64,000 nt of DNA from Candidatus Babelota bacterium (GTDB lineage: Bacteria > Babelota > Babeliae > Babelales > Vermiphilaceae). Both the position numbers and the translations under genes were made by a program. Below the pieces are notes generated by a model. It was not told where the DNA came from. It saw only the letters and a program-made list of their open reading frames with translations, and searched no databases. Numbering within the stretch: the stretch's first letter is position 1; each line of letters begins with the position of its first letter. Location of the stretch: the NCBI GenBank assembly GCA_004375875.1, contig SOKE01000018.1, forward strand, positions 1 through 64,000. The letters are read 5' to 3'. This document shows, one piece after another, positions 54,679 to 64,000 of this stretch.

Positions 54679-56235
54679 TCAATCAATAAAATATAGACGC
54701 ACGTTAAACCACTTGCGCGTTATCAAAATTGCACCAAAAACAGCAAGACAAAGCGGCCCAACCCATAACCAGAAGCCAATACTGTATAAAAAGAAATAAA
54801 CAAGTGCAGTGGGTAATTTTTCAATGAACCACGTCATTAGATAATAAATCAAAAAAAATGGCATTAAAATAGCTGCTAATTGAACAAGATAGCACTTTAC
54901 AAAAAGCATAAACTGGTAGCCATAAAGCCTAAGATCAAATCGCCAGCACAAACCAACAACAAAAAAAGCTGTTTGTACAATACCGGACAAGGTAGTACCA
55001 AGCGCTAATCCAACAGCTTGAAAACGATAAACCAGAAAAAAATTTAAACCAATATTAAGCACTGCCCCAATTATTGAAATAATGGCAGGAAGCCAGGTTA
55101 TATGCATCGCATAATAAAGATTTAGCAAAATTCTATTACAGGCTAGGAAAAATAAACCAATCACAAATGCAATCAAAATATTACGTGCCTCAAATACTTG
55201 CAGCATACTAAATTTTTTCGACAAAAAAATTGTATGAAAAATCTTTTCAGCAAAAAAGATCATCGCTATAGTTGCAGGAATTGTAACCCAAAATATAAGC
55301 TTTACCGATTCAAGCAAGTAGAAACTTAATCGTTTTGGTGCATATTCACTTACCCGAGAAAAATGTGGTAACAATATAGTCGAAAAAGCAACAGCAAAAA
55401 CGCCCATAGGAATTCCCAAAAATCTATTAGCATAATAGATCAATGTAATGGAGCCTGATGGTAAATAGGAAGCAAACATCTTATCAATAAAAAGATTTAT
55501 TTCCATCACACTCATGGCAACCAGGCAACAGGAAAACTTGGTAATAATCGGCCATAGATAAAACCATGTTTGCTCTTGAATACTCCCAAAACTAAAATGA
55601 AAAGTATAATAGGCATACAAATGCAGCAAAAATTGAAATACTCCTCCACACAAAATAGCAAAACATAGGTATTCAACAGGCAACTGATTGAACAAACAAA
55701 TCAGAAGGCCTACTATATAAACAACATTAAGCAGTACGGAAGAGAACGCAGGAACAAAAAAGTGATTAATAGCCTGCAACGCTCCTGCAAGCAAAGAACT
55801 GCTTGAAAGAAAAAAGATAAACGGCATTAAGATACGAAGTAATGGCACCGCACGATTAATAAGCTCCGGTGAAAATCCTGGTACCATAAAATAGATCAAT
55901 GTATGGGCGTATATCATAGCAAGAATACACAAAAACAATACAATGCCTTCAAATATAATAAAAGCCAGAGACATAAGACTGTCCAATTCGTCTCGTTTAT
56001 CTTGTCTCACTAAGCGAACAAAGGTAGGTATAAATGCAACTGAAAGTGCTCCTTCCGCAAATATTTTGCGAAGCGAATTAGGTAGGCTGTATGCGGTTAA
56101 AAAGGCATCCGAAAGTGCTTCTGCACCAATATATCTAACCTGTAAAAACTCACGTACAATACCAAGAAGTCTACTGAGCAGTGTAAATCCACCAACTTCA
56201 ATTGTCTTGCGAATAATAGATCGTTTATGCAGCAT
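54679..56235 (-). CDS. murJ: lipid II flippase MurJ
   Basis: MurJ flips lipid II across the inner membrane. The 518-residue protein belongs to the MviN family: SIIRKTIEVGGFTLLSRLLGIVREFL start, the GAEALSDAFLTAYSLPNSLRKIFAEGALS segment with key Arg residues, and about 14 transmembrane helices. Length is normal. It completes the MraY-MurG-MurJ-PBP1A path in this window. An AGGAATT site precedes the ATG; the nearest upstream gene (lolD) is 143 bases away. Confidence 0.95.
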   Translation of the reverse strand: MLHKRSIIRKTIEVGGFTLLSRLLGIVREFLQVRYIGAEALSDAFLTAYSLPNSLRKIFAEGALSVAFIPTFVRLVRQDKRDELDSLMSLAFIIFEGIVLFLCILAMIYAHTLIYFMVPGFSPELINRAVPLLRILMPFIFFLSSSSLLAGALQAINHFFVPAFSSVLLNVVYIVGLLICLFNQLPVEYLCFAILCGGVFQFLLHLYAYYTFHFSFGSIQEQTWFYLWPIITKFSCCLVAMSVMEINLFIDKMFASYLPSGSITLIYYANRFLGIPMGVFAVAFSTILLPHFSRVSEYAPKRLSFYLLESVKLIFWVTIPATIAMIFFAEKIFHTIFLSKKFSMLQVFEARNILIAFVIGLFFLACNRILLNLYYAMHITWLPAIISIIGAVLNIGLNFFLVYRFQAVGLALGTTLSGIVQTAFFVVGLCWRFDLRLYGYQFMLFVKCYLVQLAAILMPFFLIYYLMTWFIEKLPTALVYFFLYSIGFWLWVGPLCLAVFGAILITRKWFNVRLYFID

Positions 56236-56378
56236 TATAATTCCTGATAATCGTTTTTTCAGATAAAATATTTTTGCTCAAAAGACTCTCTAATAATATA
56301 AAAAATCACTATAAAGGTTGATTAACCGAAAAGGAATGGTATCTGCCTATCTCAAAAAATCTTTAAACAAGGTATGAA

Positions 56379-57062
56379 CTATATGATTTTTTTGATTTCT
56401 TGCAAATATCCATTCTTAAGTTCATAGACATACTGCATTACCTGAGCAACATACCTATCATGAGAACTAATAATAAGACCCATATGCCATTCTTGTTGAC
56501 AAATGAGAAGCAATTCAATAATAGCATTCCCAGTTTTTTCATCAAGATTTCCTGTCGGTTCATCTGCAAACAGAAATTTTGGCTTATTAAAAAGTGCTCG
56601 TGCAATTGCCACCCGTTGTTGTTGCCCACCTGATAATGAAAGAGGTTTTTCTTTAGCTTTATGCCCTATACCAACGCGCTGAAGTAAAAAACGTGAACGC
56701 TCCTCACATGTATCACAATCTATATTACCTATAAGGCCAGGAAGCATAACATTTTCAAGTACCGATAATTCATTAATTAGATAGGGCATTTGAAACACAA
56801 GGCCGATTTTTTGATTACGCAGATGATCAAGTTCCTGCTGTGAAAATAACGCTAAATTTCGTTCATTATAGCAAACCGTTCCAGCATCAGGTTTATCAAG
56901 ACCAACAAGAAGATGCAATAGTGTCGATTTACCAGTACCGGAAACACCTGTTATTGCATAGGTATTGCCCTGATTAAAGGTAATACTTACCTTTTTTAAT
57001 ACCGGTAATATGCTACTACCTTCATGAAATGATTTCCTTAATACATCTACTTTTATTTTCAT
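56379..57062 (-). CDS. lolD: LolD-like lipoprotein-release ABC ATPase
   Basis: A 227-residue ABC ATPase: Walker [33 protein letters not shown] (Q-loop region typical of LolD), signature [13 protein letters not shown], Walker [14 protein letters not shown], and H-loop in ISSHD. LolD powers release of lipoproteins for outer-membrane sorting, with the LolC/E permease. No LolC/E gene is in the window, so LolD here is orphan by position. FtsE-like or MacB-like alternatives are less likely given the Q-loop segment. Confidence 0.82.
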   Translation of the reverse strand: MKIKVDVLRKSFHEGSSILPVLKKVSITFNQGNTYAITGVSGTGKSTLLHLLVGLDKPDAGTVCYNERNLALFSQQELDHLRNQKIGLVFQMPYLINELSVLENVMLPGLIGNIDCDTCEERSRFLLQRVGIGHKAKEKPLSLSGGQQQRVAIARALFNKPKFLFADEPTGNLDEKTGNAIIELLLICQQEWHMGLIISSHDRYVAQVMQYVYELKNGYLQEIKKII

Positions 57063-57358
57063 TATTCAGATTTTCTTCCCTACATCACATCAAACATCTG
57101 ACTTGATAGGGTACCATACCTATCAATTAATTAAAAAAACAAGAGAAATAAGACTATATTCTAGACAAAAATTTAATACCAATCCTAATAATTAAGAAAG
57201 AGTATGCTATTTAATCAGCACAAGGCATCTTTTTGGATGAATTATTGTCTTTCCAAAAGCAGCTAAAATAAACTAGTTATTAAGGATAGCATAAACACAT
57301 CTTCTAACATATAAACAAAAGCTAGCCGAAAATTAAAAAACTAGGGGGGAGACAAACG

Positions 57359-59731
57359 ATGAAGTCATCGACAAATACACTAATTAAAAATGGAATACCT
57401 GAGATATTACCAGTAATACCGACAATGGATATTGTCGTATTTCCACACATGTTAGTACCACTACTCGTCTTGGACGAACGAATTATTAATGGTATTAATC
57501 AAACACTTGAAGGATCAAAAATGGTGCTGTTGCTGGCAGCAAAAACACAAACAGAAAATCATCAAACCATTGGCACCAAAGATCTTTATTCAGTAGGAAC
57601 TATTGCATCAATTATGCGCATGATAAAAATTCCTGAAGGCGGCCTTAAAATTCTTATTCAAGGACTAAGTAAGGCAAATGCAACCGAACTGATTGCAACA
57701 GAAGAATGCTTGATGGCCAACATAGAGGCCATTGCAGAAAATAAAGAGGTTAATCAAGCTGCTATTAATGCGCAAATTAATAGCATAAAAGAGCTTGATG
57801 AGGAAATTTCTCGTTCAGGACAATCATTCAGCCCAGATTTTCATATGATTTTGTCAAAAATGATTGACCCTGAAAAGATATCCGATTTCATTTTGTCGCA
57901 CCTAACGCTTACCGTTGAACAAGCTCAAGAATTGCTTGAAAAAGATAATCTTCTCGATCTGCTTGAAGGAATTTATCAATATCTTGCCAAAGAAGCGGAA
58001 ATTTCTGAACTTCAAGAAAATATTCGTGGTAAAGCACGAGATTCTATGAACAAAGCACAAAAAGAGTTTTATTTGCGTGAGCAGATACGTGCCCTCAAGA
58101 GAGAATTGGGTGAAGATGATACAGAAGAAATCGAAATTATGCTTACCAAGTTAGAACAACTTAATGTGCCAGAAGAAGTTAACGAAGAAATAAAGCGACA
58201 AATCTATCGCCTCGAAAAAACCTCATCAGATTCAATGGAAGCAGCAGTTTTACGCAACTATCTCGATTGTATCTTTGCATTGCCATGGAATAACGAAACA
58301 GAAGATAATCTTGATATTCCCAACGCCAAAAAAATTCTTGACGAAGATCATTACGGACTTAAGGAGGTTAAAGAGCGTATTCTTGACTTTATCTCAATCA
58401 GAAATTTGAAAAAAGACGGTCATTCACCAATTCTCTGCTTTGTTGGTCCTCCAGGCACTGGCAAAACATCTTTAGGACAGTCAATTGCTCGTAGTATTGG
58501 ACGCAACTATTCACGTATCTCACTTGGTGGGGTAAAAGATGAAGCAGAAATTCGTGGTCATCGCAGAACTTATGTTGGCGCTATGCCAGGTCGTTTCATT
58601 CAAGCTATTAGAAAAGCAGGAAGCTGTAATCCAGTCATTATTATTGATGAGCTCGATAAAATTGGAGCAGATTTTCGTGGCGATCCTTCAGCAGCAATGC
58701 TCGAGGTCCTTGATCCACAACAAAACAAAACATTTTATGACAACTACCTTGGACTACCATTTGACTTCTCAAAGGTTCTTTTCATCGCAACTGCAAATAC
58801 ACTTGATCCAATATCAGAGCCTTTGCGTGATCGCATGGAAATCATTGAACTATCCGGTTATACCACACTTGAAAAACTTCATATCGCAAAGCGTCATCTT
58901 ATACAGAAAACAATTATGGAAACAGGACTCCAAGAGCATTACAACTTTGAGATCAATGATTCGATAATAAGCGATATTATTCATAATTATACACGTGAAT
59001 CGGGCGTACGACAGCTTGAACGAATACTTAATAAGCTGTGCGCAAAAGTAGCACGATCCCTGGTTGAGGAGCAGAAACTTCTTAGCTTTACAACAAACAA
59101 TCTTGAACAATATCTCGGACCTCGTAAATTTCTTGATGATGAAGTTTGCCAAAAACATCAAATTGGCATCAGCAATGGACTTGCCTGGACAATCTATGGA
59201 GGCGAAATAATCAAAATCGAAGCAATACTTATTCCTGGAACAGGCAAACTTATTCTTACCGGACAACTTGGCGATGTCATGAAAGAATCAGCTCAGGCTG
59301 CTATGAGTTACGCTCGTGCACATGCACAAGAGTTTAAAATTGATGATATACTCTTTAAAAAAAATGATCTACACATTCATATTCCAGCTGGTGCTACACC
59401 AAAAGATGGACCATCAGCAGGAATCACCATGCTAGCCGCCATTCTTTCAGCATTAACACAGCGCCCAATTAATGCACATTATGCTATGACTGGAGAACTT
59501 AATCTACGTGGCGAAATAATGCCAATAGGTGGGATTAAAGAAAAAATATTGGCAGCTAAACGTAATAAGGTCGAACATATTATTTTACCTTTGAAGAATA
59601 AACACGACCTTATCGGTCTAGAAGAGATAACAGAAGATATTGATCTTATTTGGGTCAATCATGCTAATGAGGTTCTACAACAAGTATTAATGCCTGATAA
59701 AAATAAACCCCCAAAACGACGACAAAAATGA
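57359..59731 (+). CDS. lon: ATP-dependent protease La
   Basis: A 790-residue Lon: N-terminal substrate domain (1-210; PVIPTMDIVVFPHMLVPLLV), AAA+ domain with Walker A GPPGTGKT (about 362-369) and Walker B VIIIDELDKIG, and a Ser-Lys protease domain with DGPSAGIT (Ser near 685) and a Lys near 728. Lon degrades misfolded and regulatory proteins. Length is typical of bacterial LonA. A strong GGGGGGAG site precedes the ATG. The PfkB gene overlaps its stop by 4 bases. Confidence 0.97.
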   Translation: MKSSTNTLIKNGIPEILPVIPTMDIVVFPHMLVPLLVLDERIINGINQTLEGSKMVLLLAAKTQTENHQTIGTKDLYSVGTIASIMRMIKIPEGGLKILIQGLSKANATELIATEECLMANIEAIAENKEVNQAAINAQINSIKELDEEISRSGQSFSPDFHMILSKMIDPEKISDFILSHLTLTVEQAQELLEKDNLLDLLEGIYQYLAKEAEISELQENIRGKARDSMNKAQKEFYLREQIRALKRELGEDDTEEIEIMLTKLEQLNVPEEVNEEIKRQIYRLEKTSSDSMEAAVLRNYLDCIFALPWNNETEDNLDIPNAKKILDEDHYGLKEVKERILDFISIRNLKKDGHSPILCFVGPPGTGKTSLGQSIARSIGRNYSRISLGGVKDEAEIRGHRRTYVGAMPGRFIQAIRKAGSCNPVIIIDELDKIGADFRGDPSAAMLEVLDPQQNKTFYDNYLGLPFDFSKVLFIATANTLDPISEPLRDRMEIIELSGYTTLEKLHIAKRHLIQKTIMETGLQEHYNFEINDSIISDIIHNYTRESGVRQLERILNKLCAKVARSLVEEQKLLSFTTNNLEQYLGPRKFLDDEVCQKHQIGISNGLAWTIYGGEIIKIEAILIPGTGKLILTGQLGDVMKESAQAAMSYARAHAQEFKIDDILFKKNDLHIHIPAGATPKDGPSAGITMLAAILSALTQRPINAHYAMTGELNLRGEIMPIGGIKEKILAAKRNKVEHIILPLKNKHDLIGLEEITEDIDLIWVNHANEVLQQVLMPDKNKPPKRRQK

Positions 59732-60837
59732 AAAAGGTATTAACCATTGGGGGTGCAACAGAGGATATATTTCTTCTGTATAAAAATATTGAGATGTTGC
59801 ATCTGGCAACTGAATTTGAAAAACGATCATTTATTATCCTTGAAGAAGGAAGAAAAATAGAAGTAGATCAATTGAAATATTATACGGGAGGTGGTGCTAC
59901 AAATAGCGCAGTTTCTTTTAAACGATTAGGATTTGATACTACCAGTTTCTTTAAAGTTGGAAATAATAGTGAAGCTGTATTTATTCTTGAAGAACTTACA
60001 AAATTTGGCATCAATCTTGATTATGTAGTAAAGGATCCTGAAGTAACAACAGCTATTTCATTTATCATTCCAACCGCACGCTGCGATAGAACGGTACTTG
60101 TCTTTCGCGGAGCTAATAAATTTATGCGCGAACAAGAAGTTCCACGCAAAGTTTTTGATCAAACAGATTTAGTCTATATAACGTCGTTAACTGGGCAATC
60201 CTCAAATCTATTGCCAGTTATAACTGAGCTTGCCAAAAAACAAAAATGCACCGTTGCTGTAAATCCCGGTACTAGTCAATTACAAGCTGGTGCTGATAAA
60301 GTACGCGAAGCCTTATCAAACATCGACATATTTACTCTAAATAGTCGCGAAGCACGTTATTGCATGGCAGCGCTCATACAAGTCGATCGGGAATTGCAAC
60401 GCAGTTTACTTGATATTGAACCATTCAAGGCTGAAGATAAACTGCCCGAATTATTGCGTTCTACTCTCGTTCATAAAGGGATCTGTTTTAGCTTGCGCCA
60501 CTACTTTAAAGCTATTTTAAGTCGTGGTCCACAAATCGCTGTAGTCACTAATGGCGCTGAAGGAGTTTATGTTGCCACCGAAAAAGAAATTATCTTCCAT
60601 CCAAGTCTACCAGTAAGCATCGTCAACACTCTTGGTGCTGGCGATGCTTTTAGCTCTTGCTTTGTTGCTTGTTTAGATGCAGGCATGTCTCTTGAAGATT
60701 CCTTGCGATCGGGAATTCTCAATGCCACTTCAGTCATTAGTTATCTTGATACAAAAACAGGGTTGCTTACCAAGGATCAACTCAAAAAACAACTTGCAAA
60801 GCTTGATACTAAGCTAATGCAACGTTTTCCCCTGTGA
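59728..60837 (+). CDS. PfkB-family sugar kinase
   Basis: A 369-residue ribokinase-like kinase. GGGATNSAVSFKRLGF (about 53-68) is the PfkB signature 1 (sugar binding), and NTLGAGDAFSSCFVA (about 298-312) is signature 2 with the catalytic base Asp. It could phosphorylate ribose, adenosine, fructose or another sugar; no substrate-specific motif is visible. It overlaps lon by 4 bases, so it is translationally coupled to the protease. Confidence 0.86.
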   Translation: MKKVLTIGGATEDIFLLYKNIEMLHLATEFEKRSFIILEEGRKIEVDQLKYYTGGGATNSAVSFKRLGFDTTSFFKVGNNSEAVFILEELTKFGINLDYVVKDPEVTTAISFIIPTARCDRTVLVFRGANKFMREQEVPRKVFDQTDLVYITSLTGQSSNLLPVITELAKKQKCTVAVNPGTSQLQAGADKVREALSNIDIFTLNSREARYCMAALIQVDRELQRSLLDIEPFKAEDKLPELLRSTLVHKGICFSLRHYFKAILSRGPQIAVVTNGAEGVYVATEKEIIFHPSLPVSIVNTLGAGDAFSSCFVACLDAGMSLEDSLRSGILNATSVISYLDTKTGLLTKDQLKKQLAKLDTKLMQRFPL

Positions 60838-60966
60838 TAAATATCCTATCTTTTAACAATCAAAAGTTTATTAAGAATGCTTCCCTCACTTGACAACTAT
60901 GATGTTTTCTTTGGTATATTAAATAAAAAATATCATTTTCATTCTTCAAAAATAAGGAGCACCGGC

Positions 60967-61620
60967 ATGAACCTTCGTCACTCAATAGTCTTATTAATCT
61001 GCATGATAGGAACATCTATCTTTTTTCTCGATTTACATTCAACAGTAATTAATATAACCAGCGAAAAACAGTTCAATGAGTTACTTGAGAGCAAAAAACC
61101 GCTTCTTCTTAAATTCTTCACAGGGGCATGCCCTGTATGCGATGTAGTTAAAAGACCTTTTGAAGCAGTATCTAATGAAAATGAATTCAAGCCAATCATC
61201 TTTTCTGAACTCAACTTCAGCGAATCTGGTAGCATAGGCGACAAAATAGCACGACAATATAAAGTATTAGGCGCCCCCACATTCATCTATATTCTCGACA
61301 AAAATGAAGTTGGCCGAATGTCTGGTATTGAAGATGCAAAAAGATTTAAAAATGATCTGCGCGCTCAATTGAGAAATTATTTTGGTTCAGAACTTGAAAA
61401 ACTTACTGAAGAAGAAAAACCAGAAGAAATTATAAGTATAGAAGTTGAAGAAGGACTATCATCACTACCAATAGAAGAAAAAGAAGAACCAGAAGAAGCA
61501 AAAGGCATGCTTGCACAACTATGGTTCTCTATTCAAGCATTCTTCTCCTTTATCATCCAAAAGCTCAAAGAATTCGTGTGGTTTATTATCAACCAAATAA
61601 GAAAAATCTTTGGGAAATAA
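60967..61620 (+). CDS. exported thioredoxin-like protein
   Basis: The start at 60967 follows AAGGAG and gives a signal-like N-terminus (IVLLICMIGTSIFFLDLH). The thioredoxin domain (about 27-125) has KPLLLKFFTGACPVC with the CPVC active-site pair and a later cis-Pro (GAPTFIY). An acidic Glu-rich linker (about 140-172) leads to a hydrophobic, Trp/Phe-rich C-terminus that may anchor it to a membrane. Likely a periplasmic thiol oxidoreductase; the partner is unknown. Confidence 0.85.
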   Translation: MNLRHSIVLLICMIGTSIFFLDLHSTVINITSEKQFNELLESKKPLLLKFFTGACPVCDVVKRPFEAVSNENEFKPIIFSELNFSESGSIGDKIARQYKVLGAPTFIYILDKNEVGRMSGIEDAKRFKNDLRAQLRNYFGSELEKLTEEEKPEEIISIEVEEGLSSLPIEEKEEPEEAKGMLAQLWFSIQAFFSFIIQKLKEFVWFIINQIRKIFGK

Positions 61621-61657
61621 GTAAAAACAATACTTTATAACAAGCAAAAAAATATCT

Positions 61658-62359
61658 TTATACAACACGACAAGCAACAACAGCAGTGACTGAGGCCAGC
61701 TTAAGTTTTATCAATTCACGTGTTGCAGCCTTGAGCGTTGCTCCGGTTGTCATTAAATCATCTACCAAAACTAGATGCTTACCAACAAATTGCGCTCTAT
61801 CTTTAACATACACTTGAAAAACATCTGCAACGTTAGCGTGTCTATTTTTACCGCTACAGCGTGACTGAAATTTGGTATGTTTTACCCGCTTTAGAACAGA
61901 AACAATTTTTTTCCCACTTTTGCGCGAAAGATAGCATGCAATTTCCTCTGACTGATTATAACCACGCCAGGCAAAACGACGCCAATGTAATGGAATAGGA
62001 ACAATATAATCAAATTGTCTATTTCTCAATGCTGTCCTTTCCCAAATCAATTGTCCAAGTTGATAGCTCGCAACACGATTTGACCATCCTTTAGCTAAAA
62101 TTAATCGTTTAATCGGATTTCTGTATACTGAAACCGCAAATACCGGAATAGTCCATTTTTGAGTAATACACAATGGAAATGAGACAATCGGATCAACATG
62201 AGCAAAACACGCATCACAAAAAACAGCACGCTGAGTAAGAAATTTTTTACATTGTGCACAATATGGCGGAAATATAATATATGTACCATACTCATACAGT
62301 TTTCTAAATAACAACGTAACAAACGAAAAAATTGTTTTAAGGCAAGGATTAAATATCAT
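61658..62359 (-). CDS. comF: ComF-family phosphoribosyltransferase-like protein
   Basis: A 233-residue protein with an N-terminal zinc-finger region (CAQCKKFL and FCDACF) and a PRTase motif VLVDDLMTTGATL (about 194-206). ComF proteins are needed for DNA uptake in naturally competent bacteria; in this family the helical zinc part binds DNA-repair partners. It ends the pheT-lspA-pgpA-comF minus-strand run. The N-terminus lacks a signal peptide. Confidence 0.85.
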   Translation of the reverse strand: MIFNPCLKTIFSFVTLLFRKLYEYGTYIIFPPYCAQCKKFLTQRAVFCDACFAHVDPIVSFPLCITQKWTIPVFAVSVYRNPIKRLILAKGWSNRVASYQLGQLIWERTALRNRQFDYIVPIPLHWRRFAWRGYNQSEEIACYLSRKSGKKIVSVLKRVKHTKFQSRCSGKNRHANVADVFQVYVKDRAQFVGKHLVLVDDLMTTGATLKAATRELIKLKLASVTAVVACRVV

Positions 62360-62368
62360 ACTCTTTTT

Positions 62369-62839
62369 TTAGAAAATAACAGGAAGATAGCGATAACTCA
62401 GTTGCAGTATAATATTAGTCAGCACACCAGCCAAAACATCATCAAGCATAACACCCCAAGCACCAATTAACATTTCACATTTTCTGATACCAAATGGTTT
62501 TAAGATATCGATAGTACGAAATAACAGAAACCCTATAATAAACCATTGTAAATGAGGGGATACAGAATAAAAAGTTAGTAATGTTCCAAGGCACTCATCA
62601 AGTACAATTGCTGAAGGATCTCGCTGTCCTGGAAAATAAGTAAGTGCACGTTCAACGCAGATAAAGGAAAAAACAAAAAATAATACAATCATTACTGCAT
62701 AGTGCCACTCATCTTGTATACTCAGACGCATCCAATAAACAAATGGAAGAGTTAACACTGTTGCCATCGTACCTGGCGCAATGGTATACCCGATTGGTCC
62801 TAATGTTGCCAAAGTAGTCCAAAATGAACGTTTTTTCAT
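62369..62839 (-). CDS. pgpA: phosphatidylglycerophosphatase A
   Basis: The start at 62839 (MKKRSFWTTLATL) is preferred over a longer frame to 62908, which would overlap lspA. The 156-residue membrane protein has LGPIGYTIAPGTMAT, the AIVLDECLGT motif with acidic residues, FRTIDILKPFGI and GVMLDDVLAG, all PgpA signatures. PgpA dephosphorylates phosphatidylglycerol phosphate. Four transmembrane segments are expected. It starts 14 bases after the lspA stop, so both are co-transcribed. Confidence 0.92.
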   Translation of the reverse strand: MKKRSFWTTLATLGPIGYTIAPGTMATVLTLPFVYWMRLSIQDEWHYAVMIVLFFVFSFICVERALTYFPGQRDPSAIVLDECLGTLLTFYSVSPHLQWFIIGFLLFRTIDILKPFGIRKCEMLIGAWGVMLDDVLAGVLTNIILQLSYRYLPVIF

Positions 62840-62853
62840 CTGTCTTCTTAATT

Positions 62854-63315
62854 TCAGCGAAATTTCTGAACAAGCAGTATCAAAATAACACCAAGGATAA
62901 TACAACAATCAGCCAAATTAAATACAGGCCATAACCATCCTTTGCAAGAAAGCTGAATAAAGTCTACAACGCCATGGTGTACAAAACGATCAATAAGATT
63001 TGAAAGAGAACCGCTAATAATTAATAATTCGCCAACAATTAAATAATTATTAAGAAAACCGATATACGCTGCTGCAGAAATAATAAGTGTGATAATAATA
63101 ATGCTAGCTGTTATCAGCAAAAATGGAATTGTATCACTAGAATTAAACATACCAAAGGCAAAACCACGATTCAATATAAGACGAAATGTTAACCACGAAG
63201 TAACGGTATATGTTCCTGAAATTTTAGAAAATGCGAGCCATTTTGTCATTTGATCAAACAGAATGATACCTACACCGATCATTAAATAAAATATGCCTTC
63301 TTTTTTCTTTTTCAT
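62854..63315 (-). CDS. lspA: lipoprotein signal peptidase (LspA)
   Basis: LspA removes signal peptides from prolipoproteins. The 153-residue protein has four transmembrane segments and the motifs FDQMTKWLA, LNRGFAFGMF, GSLSNLIDR (catalytic Asp) and VFNLADCCI (second catalytic Asp). Its ATG overlaps the stop of pheT by 4 bases. Targets in this window include the LSGC lipoprotein at 35.5-36.6 kb and possibly the 4745 gene product. Confidence 0.95.
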   Translation of the reverse strand: MKKKKEGIFYLMIGVGIILFDQMTKWLAFSKISGTYTVTSWLTFRLILNRGFAFGMFNSSDTIPFLLITASIIIITLIISAAAYIGFLNNYLIVGELLIISGSLSNLIDRFVHHGVVDFIQLSCKGWLWPVFNLADCCIILGVILILLVQKFR

Positions 63316-64000
63316 CTAATCTGTGCACCTTCACTTTGAAGTTGTTTAGCTATTTTATTCCAAACAACATCGGCTTCTTCTTTGCTCAATGTTCTGCTTG
63401 GACTTTGTAATACAAACCTAAACGTCAATGCCTTTTGATTTCCCCATTCAGGTTTTTCAAACATATCAATCAAGTCAACAGAAATAACAGAAGGATCTAT
63501 TTGTGCAATAAGCGCAATCAACTGATCAGCTGTCTTTTGCAATGGAACAAGAATACTAATATCACGTTCAATAGGGGGAAATTTTGTAAGTTGTTTAAAA
63601 CGTGCAATTACCGGCTTGTAACGTAACAGAAAATCACCATCTAATTCAAAAATAAACGCATCTCCTTCAGTAATTTCCTCCAAAAAGGCCTGATTAATTT
63701 TTCCTGCTATACCAATACGATTATCTTCATGAAAAATATACGCAGTCTGATACGGCAAAAACCATGGTAGTTCCGGTTTTTTTACCCGTTCAAACCTAAT
63801 TGGCAATTTCAATAACGCAAATAAATTCATAAGCTGATCTTTTGCTTCGTAGAAATCAACTTTATGCTTTTGATCGAAAAAAATACCAGCGAGTTGCTGT
63901 AGTTCTTTTTCAGGATCCGGTGGATACCAGATGCGTCCCCATTCAAAAAAATGCAACTGATCATAATCAGCACAATTTTCATCTATAGCAGCAAGCAAGC
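63312..64000 (-). CDS. pheT: phenylalanyl-tRNA synthetase beta subunit, C-terminal part (cut by window edge)
   Basis: The frame is open from the right edge down to the stop at 63312; 229 residues are visible. They include the end of the catalytic-like core and a C-terminal ferredoxin-fold anticodon-binding domain: FPPIERDISILVP, VSVDLIDMFEKPEWG, LTFRFVLQSPSRTLSKEE. These match the FDX-ACB domain of PheT, which charges tRNA-Phe with PheS. The start lies beyond base 64000. Confidence 0.93.
   Translation of the reverse strand, partial: LLAAIDENCADYDQLHFFEWGRIWYPPDPEKELQQLAGIFFDQKHKVDFYEAKDQLMNLFALLKLPIRFERVKKPELPWFLPYQTAYIFHEDNRIGIAGKINQAFLEEITEGDAFIFELDGDFLLRYKPVIARFKQLTKFPPIERDISILVPLQKTADQLIALIAQIDPSVISVDLIDMFEKPEWGNQKALTFRFVLQSPSRTLSKEEADVVWNKIAKQLQSEGAQIR

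Overview
The window is AT-rich (by eye) and densely packed with short operons. It looks like one piece of a reduced genome from a diderm, probably host-associated bacterium. Three things point that way: a full peptidoglycan and outer-membrane gene set (MurG, MraY, MurJ, PBP1A, UppS, Alr, LspA, MlaE/MlaF, LolD, SurA-like chaperones, a beta-barrel candidate); many lone signal-peptide proteins of unknown function; and ankyrin-repeat proteins plus a secreted eukaryotic-type PP2C phosphatase. This mix recalls the Dependentiae (TM6/Babeliae), intracellular bacteria of protists. That placement is an inference from gene content; no marker-gene tree was run.

Layout. 1-5.4 kb: the end of a WD40/beta-helix-like gene, then a minus-strand RNA-repair group (archease, rtcB, a small secreted protein, thpR) and two secreted unknowns. 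5.5-8 kb: an overlapping operon of a DUF721/DciA-like protein, a TPR protein and MurG. 8-10.1 kb: a tandem family of secreted ankyrin proteins with one decayed copy. 10.5-16.8 kb: PBP1A, the RNase P RNA, a stand-alone PASTA protein, another ankyrin protein and a HAD-family protein. 16.8-22.3 kb: gpsA, uppS and a membrane protein, a sodium:solute symporter and two LOG-family paralogues. 22.6-28.2 kb: secreted PP2C, copper ATPase, a secreted alpha/beta hydrolase and, between genes, a relic resembling IS200/IS605 ends.

28.2-41 kb: rsmA, mreB, a putative outer-membrane protein, tRNA-Ser(CGA), glmU with an abnormal C-terminus, sbcD, two SurA/PpiC-type chaperones, rlmB, alr and mnmG. 42.3-49 kb: mraY, tpiA, secG, mlaE, mlaF and two NamZ (DUF1343) paralogues, facing nagZ and two small membrane paralogues (49-51.7 kb). 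51.8-57 kb: prmC with a PilM/PilN-like pair, initiator tRNA, a Nudix hydrolase, murJ and lolD. 57.3-64 kb: lon, a PfkB kinase, a thioredoxin-like protein, and a minus-strand operon pheT-lspA-pgpA-comF that runs off the right edge.

Together the genes describe a cell that builds peptidoglycan, maintains an outer membrane, probably salvages MurNAc/GlcNAc with exo-acting glycosidases, and exports many proteins that may act on a host. The observations most worth following are the secreted PP2C, the tandem ankyrin family with its conserved hydrophobic tail, the NamZ-NamZ-NagZ group, the RNA-repair cluster with an embedded secreted protein, the rewritten GlmU C-terminus, and the IS200/IS605-like relic.
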